A stretch of DNA of 64,000 bases from Cyclaneusma minus. Lineage: Eukaryota; Ascomycota; Leotiomycetes; Marthamycetales; Marthamycetaceae. Each line of letters opens with the position of its first letter. Position 1 is the stretch's first letter. The translations under genes were made by a program, and so were the position numbers. Under the pieces are notes generated by a model. It made no database searches. It saw nothing but the letters and a program-made list of their open reading frames with translations, and was not told the DNA's origin. The DNA is taken from assembly GCA_037179335.1 (NCBI GenBank), contig JAKZHN010000006.1, positions 1,488,001-1,552,000 of the forward strand, in the 5' to 3' direction. Shown piece by piece: positions 21,410 to 31,848 of this stretch.

Positions 21410-23476
21410 CTAATACCCCCTCCCACTCCTCCTCGACCCCACACAACTCACACTATCACTCGGCACCACACTATCCAAATCATCCCCCAGCAAACAAACA
21501 CTATCCGGCAACGGCACCCTCCCCGCCCGCATCAACGTCGGCTGCCTACTCACCCTACTCTCCACCTCATCCCTCGCACTACTCTCTCCCCTAATACTCT
21601 CCCTCACACTCTTCGCCACACTACCAAATATACTATTTCTCTTGCTCTGCGTGCTCTGCGTGCTCTTCGCCTCACTCTGCGTGCTTCTGACCTCACTCTT
21701 CGCCACACTCCTCGCCCCACCCTTCACCTCACTCCCCACCATACTCCTCGGCACCGCACTCTTCGCCACACTCTTCACCTCACTCTTCCCTCCACCCGCA
21801 CCCCCACCACCCTCACCACCCCAATACCGTTCCCGCGCATCCTCAAACTTCTCATTCACCAAACTATACCCCGTAACCTCCGTCTGCACAGCAGGTTGCA
21901 TATCCCTCACACTCAACGGCCTCGAACTCAACACCACACTCGCCTTCTTCCCCGCAATAGCTTTCTCCCTACCACTAAGATCGTTCTCGCCTTTTTCAGT
22001 AACCTCGCTCATCACATGACTCTTCGCGCTTTTGTAATTTGAATACAGCGACGGCGAGCCTTCGACTTCGTAGTAATCGCGATTTCCCGAGCACTGGGAA
22101 TCCGAACAGCATTTCGATCCGCTTACATAGCTCTTGCTGTCAGTGCCAGCTCTGCTCTTCGCCTTCGACACAGAAGTCGAAACCACACTCGGTGCGTCGG
22201 GAGGCGCTGGCATGACGACCAAGGGACCGTGTTTCATACCCCCGCCGTAGCTGCCTTCGCTCTCGCGATCCATATCAGCGATAGCAGGTAGCGATTGTCT
22301 GGAGCGTGAATGCATGCTCTTTCCCGCCTTGGACTTTCCGTCGTCGTTATAAGCACTCCCCTCAATTTCGCGCACGCGCTGACGAGGGAGATTCATGTCG
22401 TCGCCTGCGTAGCCACGACCACCGGCATAGCGTGTCAACGCACCAGCCTGGCTCTCCACAACCCTGCTTCTCGCCCCCGCCGCACTGCCATAATCCGTAT
22501 AAGTAGCCGCTCGTCGAATAGGCTTGATCTTCGGCTCGGGAGCATCGTAGTGTTCCTCAACCTCATAATGGCGCGTCTCAATAGCATTAGCGAAAGTCTG
22601 GCTGCGTTTTGGCGGAGCTGGACCTTGAGGAGAAGAACCGTAGGAGGCGGAGGTGGGGATTTCGGGGTCTTCGGCTTTGGACATTGCATAGGCGATTGCC
22701 ATACCTGCCGCACCACCAAGCAACGTGCCGATAATTGCTTTGGATGAAAGCCCTCCTCCGCTGCTGTTGTTATTCGATTCTTTCTCGGGCGTGGAGTGTG
22801 TGGTGGTGATTGTTTCGCGGCGCACGATTCGTGTAGGGTGTGGAGGACTTTCGCGCTCGGAGCGAGAGGGGGAGGAGGTGTATTGTGTGTGTGCCTGAGT
22901 CCTTGCCAGCGTCTGGGCTTGAGACGGAGCTTGAGATTGTATCCGAGAGACTTGCGTGCGAGGAGGAGAAACGCGCGGACCGGCTGTGATGGTCGAGGTG
23001 TCGGAGTCGTCGACTGATTTTGCAACATCTTCTTGCCAGTCCAGCACCCGGCGGGCTTCTTTCTCTAGCACGACAGACGCAGGTTTGATGGTAGCCTGGG
23101 GATTCGCAGCTCGGTAGCCGGGAGAAGTATAAATCACTTCGACCATGTTCCCATCCATGTCGAAACACTGTGCTTTGGAAATGTCGGTGGTGTGTTGCAC
23201 GGAGGAGGCTTTGAAGGGATCGTTTGCTTTTAGCGACGTGATGTGGAAATCGGACACTGCTTCGGGGGAGGGCGCGGCGAAGATGATGATTGAGCGTTTT
23301 GGGGACGAGCAGGGGGTGAGCGAGAAGAGGGTTTCGGGGGGTTGACCTAAAAGACCGAAGTTGAGGGTTTTGGTGGGGTTGGAGGAGGAGAGGTAGTGGA
23401 TTCCTAGGGGTTGGGTGATGGAGGCGTAGAAGGAGGCGGAGGTGGGGAGGTGGCTGACTTGGATGATGGCGGGCAT
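21410..23476 (-). CDS. VOC/glyoxalase-fold protein with long Ser-rich tail and one membrane segment
   Basis: Intronless, 688 residues. Residues 1 to about 125 look like one VOC (glyoxalase/bleomycin-resistance/dioxygenase) module: SHLPTSASFYASITQPLGI at the start and CFDMDGNMVEVIYTSPGY at the end, with His9 and Glu113 in the positions usually used for metal. A full VOC enzyme needs two such modules, so it may dimerise or be a non-enzymatic derivative. A disordered region and a hydrophobic segment follow (AIIGTLLGGAAGMAIAYAMS, about 247-266). The last 400 residues are Ser/Lys/Ala-rich, with repeated SVAKSxVRS and AKSTQS units around 560-620 and a CCSDSQC cluster. No substrate can be proposed. 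Confidence 0.8.
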   Translation of the reverse strand: MPAIIQVSHLPTSASFYASITQPLGIHYLSSSNPTKTLNFGLLGQPPETLFSLTPCSSPKRSIIIFAAPSPEAVSDFHITSLKANDPFKASSVQHTTDISKAQCFDMDGNMVEVIYTSPGYRAANPQATIKPASVVLEKEARRVLDWQEDVAKSVDDSDTSTITAGPRVSPPRTQVSRIQSQAPSQAQTLARTQAHTQYTSSPSRSERESPPHPTRIVRRETITTTHSTPEKESNNNSSGGGLSSKAIIGTLLGGAAGMAIAYAMSKAEDPEIPTSASYGSSPQGPAPPKRSQTFANAIETRHYEVEEHYDAPEPKIKPIRRAATYTDYGSAAGARSRVVESQAGALTRYAGGRGYAGDDMNLPRQRVREIEGSAYNDDGKSKAGKSMHSRSRQSLPAIADMDRESEGSYGGGMKHGPLVVMPAPPDAPSVVSTSVSKAKSRAGTDSKSYVSGSKCCSDSQCSGNRDYYEVEGSPSLYSNYKSAKSHVMSEVTEKGENDLSGREKAIAGKKASVVLSSRPLSVRDMQPAVQTEVTGYSLVNEKFEDARERYWGGEGGGGAGGGKSEVKSVAKSAVPRSMVGSEVKGGARSVAKSEVRSTQSEAKSTQSTQSKRNSIFGSVAKSVRESIRGESSARDEVESRVSRQPTLMRAGRVPLPDSVCLLGDDLDSVVPSDSVSCVGSRRSGRGY

Positions 23477-26104
23477 TGATGGGGTTGGGTGGTTGACTTG
23501 AAAGATGAAGAATTGACAAAGTAACGATAGTTTGGAGAAGGTGATAAATAGCTGGAAGCAGGTAGCAAGAAGCGTGTGCTAGCACTTTGAAAGTGACAGG
23601 CAGGAGAAAATGTAGAAGTCAGACGGAGTACATATTTATCAGCCAAGGTAGTTCTTTGATCACGAGACGCCGTCAGAGATGCAGAAAGAGCAAGCCGCTT
23701 GAGCCAAAGGATATTGAGAAAAGGAGGTGACAACGAAGAAAACTCCACGCCCTGTAGCATAACCGGAGAAGTCTGATCAAGTACACGAAGAAATTCCCCA
23801 CAGACAGGACTTACCGAATGGATTCGAAGCGCCGATAGGTCCGCTCAAAAGGCCTCATGTGAGATTCTGCAAGCTCCACTTACCTTGCAGCAGGAACGAT
23901 GGAAGCCGCGAAGTCTCAAGTCTGGACTTCCAGAAGGCGGGTGAGAGGCGGAAGCGTGGCACACATCGTATTCTTGGCGATCAAGTCCCCATGTATGTAT
24001 GCTCTCACCTGGACAGCGCTGGGCAGCTACACATACAAGCGACTTGCCCGATATACGAAGTGGCTGATTGCAGCCATTAGCTTTCGTCTCGACTTCAGAG
24101 CGCGAGCCGTCCAAAAAGATGTACATGCCGGACACATCAGATCGCGGATGGTGGAGCCTCTTAGAGGCGTCAAAGCGGATGGGAGTCCGGAATGGCTGCA
24201 TGGCAAGCCTCAGGGCAGAAAGCGGTTGGTTGACGCAGACATGCAGTCGCCAGAAGCGTAAAAACGTGCCACGTCGACACTGGGCCCTGGCAGACCGACT
24301 TGTGTGGTGGAGTTCTTGGGGAAGAGATCCCGATCTCCTGTTCGCTGGATAGACGACCAAGTGGCCGTTGAGAGGCGAGCCACTTGGTTCAATCCATTGC
24401 CTCAGAGCCATTCATTGGACGCCGGAACTCCCGCGGAGGAATCCAACGGTTTTCTATCATAAATCCACCTTGTCAGCAAGAATACAGATTGAGAAAACTG
24501 CGCCGTATTTCTATTAACGTATCAGTCAGTTCGTTAATTATCGGGCGCTGAGGCGGTGGACGACGCCTTGAGGCCCAAAAGACACATACCGCAACTTCAA
24601 ATCGGCGATGATGGAAGAAGCCCTGATTCCGTAATCCGTATCAGGTTATGGAAGTTGAACTGGAGTTGGAGACTCCGAAGAGATCTCCACTCGTGTCGAC
24701 TTGCCCCAGATGTCGTGAGGTATTTTTAGGAGCACGAGCCCATTCACCGCCGATCATTGACATCTGGGGTCATGTAACAACAAGTTGGAACTCTTGGACT
24801 CCACGATTTCGTCAGATCATCCATCATCGCCCTGATCACCAAGATCCCGGGTAAAACATCGCAGCTTTTCAAAATGCAAATCATAAGAGCACGAGTGAAT
24901 ACCAAAACTGCACAAACAACGAAGGGCTCTCAAGGTTACGGGACTTCGGGAGGCTGGAGCACAAGGCGCTCCGTTCGCGCTTTGTCTTTACATATGCACT
25001 CGACTGACTCCAGTAAAGTACATGGGAGTAGACAGTAGCGACCGGTGAGGAACTTGCCCCTCGGTGGAGTGCTTGTGTTGGACTTGGAGGGGCTCCAAGG
25101 GGTCTGTGGTTTCAAAATTCAGGAGGCTGGGGCCCCAATGCATACATAAAATTCTGGAATCTCGTGCATATTTTGTGGACACTCGCCCGACACAAGTTGC
25201 CCCTCGGTGGACTTCCAGTGTGCTGGCTTCCTCGGCCTCGCCAGATCTATGATCTATCATCATTCATGTTCGTCTTCGCTGTCAGTGGGGCAAGTTTGCA
25301 ACGTCGGTGACTTACTCAGCGCAGTTGGCAGGTTTGCAGCGGCTCCAATATGGGGCGGTCGTGACTTGTGCTGGCAACATGTATGTCTTCATTATTGTTT
25401 GTGTGCGTGGGAACAAGATGCTCCAGATGCTCTAGTTACAGGTATACACAACCGTAGTTGCGTAGTATTCCCTAAGTAGTGGTGGAAGCCCTTTCCTCCA
25501 CAGAGATCCAGGACACATCGGGAGACTCGGGGAATGTCCCGCTCAAGCCAGTGACACAGAAGGTGTCAAGATTGGCAAAAGCCAGTTTCCTCGAAATTCT
25601 CCACATCCCATCAAGCATCAGAGCCTTCAACCTTCTGACCCTCCCATCATCTCTGATCAGGCGGATCAGGGTAGCTATGATCTCTCGGCCATCATCCCAT
25701 CCATCAGACAAGAACAAAAAAGCGCGCAAAGAAACGGGGAATTTGACAGTAAAAGGAGACGTGCAGCCAAGTTGAAGTGGCCACACAAAGACGACTTTTG
25801 AAAAGAGCGCCTTGGATCTGATGTTGAACGCCACATGTTTTGTGTTGTAAAAACAGTAGGACAGAATTCACACAGAACCCAACAGCCGGGACTCGCATCC
25901 ACAAAGACAAGAGATGTTGCGATCTCAGCTCCGTTTCCGCTGCCCGTCTATCACCTTGGACATTGTAAAAGCCTGAAAGATTTTGCAATGTCCTCTCAGA
26001 ATATCCCTACGAGCTTTTTTTGAGACTTGTCGAAGCGTGGCGTGGCGTGGCGGAGCGCTGGCGGGTAGGTATTTGTTTTGCCGGTGTGTCGGGAGTGAGG
26101 AAGA
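23477..26104. other. Gene-poor stretch
   Basis: No convincing coding region. Open frames such as 23845-24411 (minus) and 25472-25834 (minus, GTG start) lack domains or proper starts. TTGCCCCTCGGTGGA occurs twice, at 25054-25068 and 25197-25211. Confidence 0.45.
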
Positions 26105-26990
26105 TTAGATGAGGTCCCAGACATCTTCGGCGGCGTGGCAGAACTTGCTGCAGGCTACGCTGGCGGACAAGCTGTAGTTGCTGATCGAGATCTTCTCGTC
26201 GACGAACTGGTCGGCAAAGGTATCGGCGCCCTTGGCCATGGCTCCGACAAACACGCAGATACTCTCCTTTGGTCCAATGGACTCGACATATTCTCTCACC
26301 TTGACCAGCTGGGAGTCAAAGCTGAGCGTGACCTTTCGGCAGTTTGGCGGCAGATGGTCGGTGATGGGGTTTTGGATGACCTTGAGAAGCTTCTCTTGCG
26401 AGTTGGTCGAGCGGATGGAGAGGCGGTGGAGGAGCTGCACCATGAGACCAGCGAAGCGCTTGAATGTACGGGGAATGCGGACGGTGGGGCTGACTTCGAT
26501 GAGGACGCCCTTGGCGGTGTGGATGTAGATTTGGAGTCTGCCAGCCTTGTTGATAGGCGAGTCGAGGAGAGTCAGCAGACACTGTGTGCGAAGTTAGCAG
26601 CTGTTTTGGCATGTTGGATGCTCATGTAAGGAAGAGGTGTTGGACCTGGTGGGTAATATCGGGACGCGCATCACTGATGTCGCGGTTCATCTTGCGCATG
26701 ACACCGATGTGCTCGTCGCTGTTGAGCAGCGAGTACTTCTCTTCCTTGTGTGTGCCATTGCGGCTGCCGCCGTAGGAAGCTTTGTAGGTTTCGAGGCTGG
26801 CGTTGGAGAGCACGACAATCAGGCGCTGCGTGTCTTTGTCGGTCGAGGGAATGGGGACAGCCTGCTCGGCGACCAGCTTGGGGAGGGCGGGAGGAGGCAG
26901 CGACTGGGTGCCTGCAGTGAACTTTCCATTAGAGGACGGAACGAATTGCAGGCCCGGCGTGTAGCGCAATGGGGTTGCTGTTGAAGCCAT
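26105..26990 (-). CDS. EMG1: Ribosomal RNA small-subunit pseudouridine N1-methyltransferase Emg1/Nep1
   Basis: Exons 26646-26990 and 26105-26581. The 64-bp intron ends GCTAACTTCGCACACAG and joins DITHQ to CLLTLLDSPINKAG in phase 0; the donor is GTCCAA, which is unusual, but the protein alignment fixes the junction. Product 273 residues. The SPOUT methyltransferase core is very well conserved: RPDITHQCLLTLLDSP, PTVRIPRTFKRF, LMVQLLHRLSIRS, NPITDHLP, and the SAM-binding knot CVFVGAMAKGADTFAD...ISISNYSLSASVACSKFCHAAE. The family methylates a pseudouridine in the 18S rRNA decoding region and is essential for 40S biogenesis in yeast; it acts in the nucleolus. The N-terminal 50 residues are Pro/Ala-rich and variable, as in relatives. 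I chose ATG 26990 because upstream in-frame residues are not conserved. Confidence 0.96.
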
Positions 26991-29900
26991 CGTGATCTCC
27001 ACTGGGTGATTGATGTGGTCGGAGGATTGAGTTCGTTGAGGGCTTTGGGTCAGTTCTTCTGCGGCGTGCAGAAATTTGGCGAGTGCGCACTTGCGCAAGG
27101 TTGAAGCAGAGGCCGGGTGTGGGTCTGAGTCGACTTACGAGGCCGTTTTCTGTCGGGAGATTGAGAAGACATGGTGTGCATTTGGCGCGAGAAATTATTT
27201 CGACAAGAAAACTGAGTCGCGACAGCTTTTCGACTCGCTAATCCAGTTTTTGAATTTTTGGTGAAAAAGGCTAACGTCGGCTCGAGCCTTGGCCCTCTTG
27301 GTTATCGATAAGCGCAAGGACCCTGTGTTTCGTATTTCCGAGGACTTCGATACAATTGAATGCCGGTGGGATTGGAGAACGAGGAGAATGATGAGAATAA
27401 TAGGGGGAAGAGGCTGCCCTTATATAATCTGAGGGATTTGAGAGGTTGGCACAAGGGAGTACGAAATATGTAAGCTCAAGGCGTCGAGCTGAGAAGAACC
27501 CCGGCTACATGTCTTGACTCGAACCTAGGTCTGTCTTGCACCGGTTACAAACTCCGCCAATCCATTGTCCAGCACTCTGTCAGACCACGACTTACTGAAT
27601 TTCTTGTTCCATGGAAATTCGGCACACTGAGTTTCGCTCAAAGTTCTGTCTTCTGCATGGCCAGAGTCAAAGTTCGGCATTTTTACTTTCGGGGTCCCGG
27701 GACCTCAGCATTTCCGACAAAGACCATCGTTCCATTTGATCATCGAAGTGCCTTTAGAAACATGTCTTGATGGGCAAGCAAATCCGGCAGCCGTCTCGTC
27801 ACCACTGAGAAGATTCGGTGATCCGGACGTCGAGCTGAGGCTCCCGAGTAACGTCTCCGAGCCTCGAGTAGTAACCCGAGTCTTCTGTCCGACCTTGTCT
27901 GTGATTCGTGAAATACAAATTGCAAAACCAATATCAGGAATCGTCCAATCAGCAACTTCAGTTGGATTGAGCTTCAATCCGGAGTCCGGTCTTTTGGGGG
28001 TGGCCCAAGTCGTTCCTGCAAGTATTTCAGCGGCACAGCAGAATGCTAGTACCTTGCGCTTACTCAGACCCGCCGCCTCCATGCATGTCATTTTCAATCA
28101 GTTGGTAGGCCGAGCGGGGAAATACGCCGATGGTTGAGGACTGCGTTGGCCTTGTCGTTCGGTGTCCTGAAATTGCAATAAAGTGCACAACTTCACCTTG
28201 GACCATGATCGTGGGATATTTCGTTTGTCCAGTGGTCTGGTAGATCAGCAGTTTCAGTTCCGCTCAGAGTCCCGGGCCCGATCACCTCACTTGTCCATTT
28301 CTATAGGGGTGAGGAAAATGCCCACATTAGTGTTCATGAGTCGAATACGGGCTTTTGGTCCAGAGTAACGTTGGAACCAAGACAAGACTGGTGTGGTAGT
28401 TCAAGGGTCGAACACAACGTTTTCGTACCATGTGTTTTTTTTTCCTTCCATCTTCCGAGAAAAGGGGGGAGGAGGTCACTGTTCGCTGTGATCGCCTCCG
28501 AATTGCGGAAGGATCGAGGCGGACCTCGAACATTCAAGGTTGACTTGACTTGATGGGACTGTGTTAGCATAGAGCATCTCGACGAGGAACCGTACCGCAG
28601 TGGAGCTGGAAGAGCGTCAGAGGAAAATACGCTCATCCAGTATCTGACGCATGCCTCTCTCAGAGGCCGTGAGCAGATCAAAGATGCGAGCTCAGGTGAT
28701 TCATCTGAATTTTGGTTCGATAGAGTAGAGTGCTGTTTTTTCGGGAAGAGAATAATGGAAGAGAATTCAGACGACTCGAGATTAGCTGTGAGCTTCAGAG
28801 CTCCACAGAACAAGCTTTTGACTCAAGGTCTGGCATTCAAGCTTAACAGCAATAAAGACCTGGTTAGGTGGAGTTCTCTTGGGGTCCTTCAATTGCACGG
28901 ACGCGATATGGAACAGGACTGAAACAGGTCATCCGTAAAATGCTCACCCGGTCGATCAATCACTCAAAGCCACCGGGAGCGGATGGGTCCGTTCGTAAAT
29001 GTATGGGGTAAAATGAAGACTGGGGCTTTCCAGAAACGGCGGTTGATGATAACGGACAACCAAATATCAACCTCCGTTCGCCACGGGAGCCTTTCTGCGC
29101 CGTGATGTCATCACGTGACGAGATCGCATCTTATACGCAAATTCAGCTGTAGGAGACGCAGAGCAGGATGGTAGTATGCGAGCCAAACGACGCTTTGGAG
29201 CGGCTTCGCCTCTGAGAGTAGACAGCACTGGCGTGGAGATGGACTCGACAAAATCCAGCACGCATGTCTTTTGAAGATTTGTCATGACGATCCTCCAAGT
29301 CTGGGCGAAACATGACAGCGGATATAGTACGGTGATATAGACCATGGATAAGAGTAGGACGCGAGGAGAAAAAAGGAGGAAAGGAAGGATCACAGACCGT
29401 TGACAGCCGGGCGAAAGCGGCTGTGCTTTGGGTCTGAAATCGACCACCACTCTCCAGAATTCACGACATACTCACACTCCTGATTCACAGAAAAGCATGG
29501 AATGACCGAGCAGCGAGAAGCATCTGAAAATGCATGAATTCAGGCTGGACGATATTTCGAAACGGACAAGTCGAGCCAAAAGTTCGCGCAAGTGCAACGG
29601 TGTGCTCGTCGATGGTTCCGTGCGATCTTGCCGCGGCTCACAACATGTTCCAAGGACAGCGTCTCGATAGGAAGCAGTGTCATCCGAACCCTCAAACAGG
29701 AGTGGAGAGCAGAGACACAAGCATTAGGGATCAGCAGCGTCCCAGTGATCCCCGTGAAGAACATGAAGCTTGGCGTCAAACTAGAAGGGATTCGGGAGGA
29801 CGAGATTTTCAAATGCGGCGGCGACATGGTCGTGCTATTGGTGAGAAGTGTCAATGACGAGAAGGCTCGAAGTCGACGGAATTGAACACATTGAGTAACG

Positions 29901-30736
29901 GAGCACGGGCGACAGAGACGTTGGCGCATTGAATTGCCGTCTTTGGGCTGGGGATGAGGGAGAGTGGTGTTTGAGAAGGGGGTGAGATGCAACAAGTCGC
30001 GTTTAACGTGGTCGCTTAAGCTAGCGCACTGAGACAAATAGCCGAATCCGCGACCTTGCCGACCCCGACTTTCTCGCCGCCTCCACTATCCATCCCCAAT
30101 CCACCACCAATCCACCACCAACATTCTTCAATGCTCAGCCTCGCTTTCGAGACTGCCGCCCATGCTGTGTTCAGACTCCCCAGCGCGCCTCATACACTTC
30201 GAACTCCACATCCGTTGCCGTCGTCCCAGCTCTACCTTCACTTTAATTGCCCTCCCCCATGTCGCCGCCAACCTTCGGACCAATGACCCAGCCCAGCGGC
30301 TGCCACTGCAACCTGCGTGCTTGACAGCTTACCAAGAAGCCGCAGCGACATAGCATGCTTCACATCAACCCTCCCAGTTTCAATGCCAGCTGCAGTCTCG
30401 AGTAAGATCTCCAGAACCATTGTATCGAAAAGCAGACAGGGCCGATCCCGCCGTCATGGCCTCCGTGTGTTGCCAAGCCTTTCCATAAGTACTTACGTCG
30501 CTGCCATCTCTCACCTCTTCTTTCTTCTCCTATCCAGCAGCATCTTACTTCGATAGTCTTTTGCTCTCGCCTTGCGGGTTTCTCTCTTTCAATATTCCCA
30601 CTTTGCCTTCTTGCTTGCTAGTCAAGTCAGATCACGTTGACCGTGTATCTTTTTAAAAACCCCACACCTCTACGGATTCCAGCATTTCACTCCTTTTAAT
30701 ACCAGCTCGAGTTCTTTTCCCCCACATCCAGCAATC
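26991..30736. other. Gene-poor stretch between EMG1 and the secreted-protein gene
   Basis: No supported genes. At 27516-27562 the minus strand carries tRNA-like A- and B-box words without a foldable tRNA. A minus frame at 27705-28097 (start MKMTC...) contains an internal GTAAGC and has no domain. The last 650 bp are CT-rich; TTTTTAAAAA at about 30650 lies 80 bp upstream of the next ATG and could serve as a TATA-like element. Confidence 0.4.
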
Positions 30737-31848
30737 ATGATCTACTCCAATCTCGCCGCTGTCGTGGCTTTCAGCGCCAGCGCACTTGCCGCCGCTCCCA
30801 GCAAAATCCTCTTGATGAGAGATAGCAGTTCCGACACTCAGCTTTCCGAAAATGCTATTCAGACGGGTTCTTTCAGCTCGGGTGTTGGCGCTATTGGTTC
30901 GGAAGATGGCCAGGCTGCGTCGTTAACCTCGACAAACAACTTTATCAACTACTGCGAGGGAAAGACTCTGACCAACGGTCTCCAATTCACCGAGGGCTCT
31001 TGTAACGGTATCGGTAAGTACATGCCAGAATTTCTTCACCATTAAGAGCGGAGGCTGATAGTATCCTAGCCATGGGTGACATCCCAAGCAAGAACCAAAT
31101 GGTCTCCTCAGTCATCACATTTCCCCAAACTGGTGGCCAATCCATCTCAGCCGACACCGACTTCAACATCACCGTCCAAATGTCAAACCTAGTAGCTGGT
31201 TCATTCACCGACGCTGACACCACCTACTACGCCGCCCCCCAGCAACTCTCCGGCGGCGCCGTCGTCGGCCACACCCACGTCACAGTACAAAACATGGGCA
31301 GCGACATGAACCCCACGCAACCCCTCGATCCCACCCAATTTGCCTTCTTCAAGGGCATCAACGACGCCGGCAACGGCTTCGGATTCCTCACCGCCACCGT
31401 CACCGGTGGTCTCCCCGCCGGTTTCTACCGCGTCTGCACCATGGCCTCCGCCTCCAACCACCAACCTGTGCTCATGCCCGTCGCCCAGCGCGGTACCGCC
31501 GACGACTGCACCAAATTCGTCGTCGAGGGCGACGGCCGCACCGAAAACGTCAACGCCAACGACGGATCGGGGGGTATTGCTGCAGCCTCCAAAGCAAGCG
31601 CTGCTATCGTTGGAGCCACCAACTCCGCTTTCGCTGCTTCGGAGATTGCCAAGGAGAGCGAAGCTGCTGCTGAGGCTGCCGGTGCGGCCGCTACTACTAC
31701 CAGTGCCTTCTCCAGCGGAAACACGGGCGGATTCAGCAACAATGATGACAACAGCAACAACGGCTTCAACGGCGGAGGATTCGGTGGAGGATTCGGCCAC
31801 CACGGCCACCACAAGCAGCGCTTCGCCAAGCGCAACTTCATCGCATAG
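30737..31848 (+). CDS. Conserved secreted fungal protein, Gly/His-rich C-terminus
   Basis: Exons 30737-31013 and 31070-31848; the 56-bp intron runs GTAAGT to CCTAG in phase 1. Product 351 residues. Signal peptide about 1-19 (MIYSNLAAVVAFSASALAAA). Conserved features: NNFINYCEGKTLTNGLQ, a Cys pair, GDIPSKNQMVSS, FNITVQMSNLVAGSF, VGHTHVTVQ, FFKGINDAGNGFG, GGLPAGFYRVCTMASASNHQPVLMPVAQRG. I recall this as a widespread family of extracellular fungal proteins of unknown function, sometimes mislabelled as a ribosomal protein S17; that memory is not verified here. The tail from about residue 300 is Ala/Ser-rich, then Gly/Asn-rich, ending GGGFGHHGHHKQRFAKR, which could bind metal or be cleaved at KR. 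C-ending codons suggest strong expression. Confidence 0.85.

Noticed and set aside
27536..27572. tRNA gene
   Set aside because: A- and B-box words are present, but the T-stem and acceptor stem do not pair.
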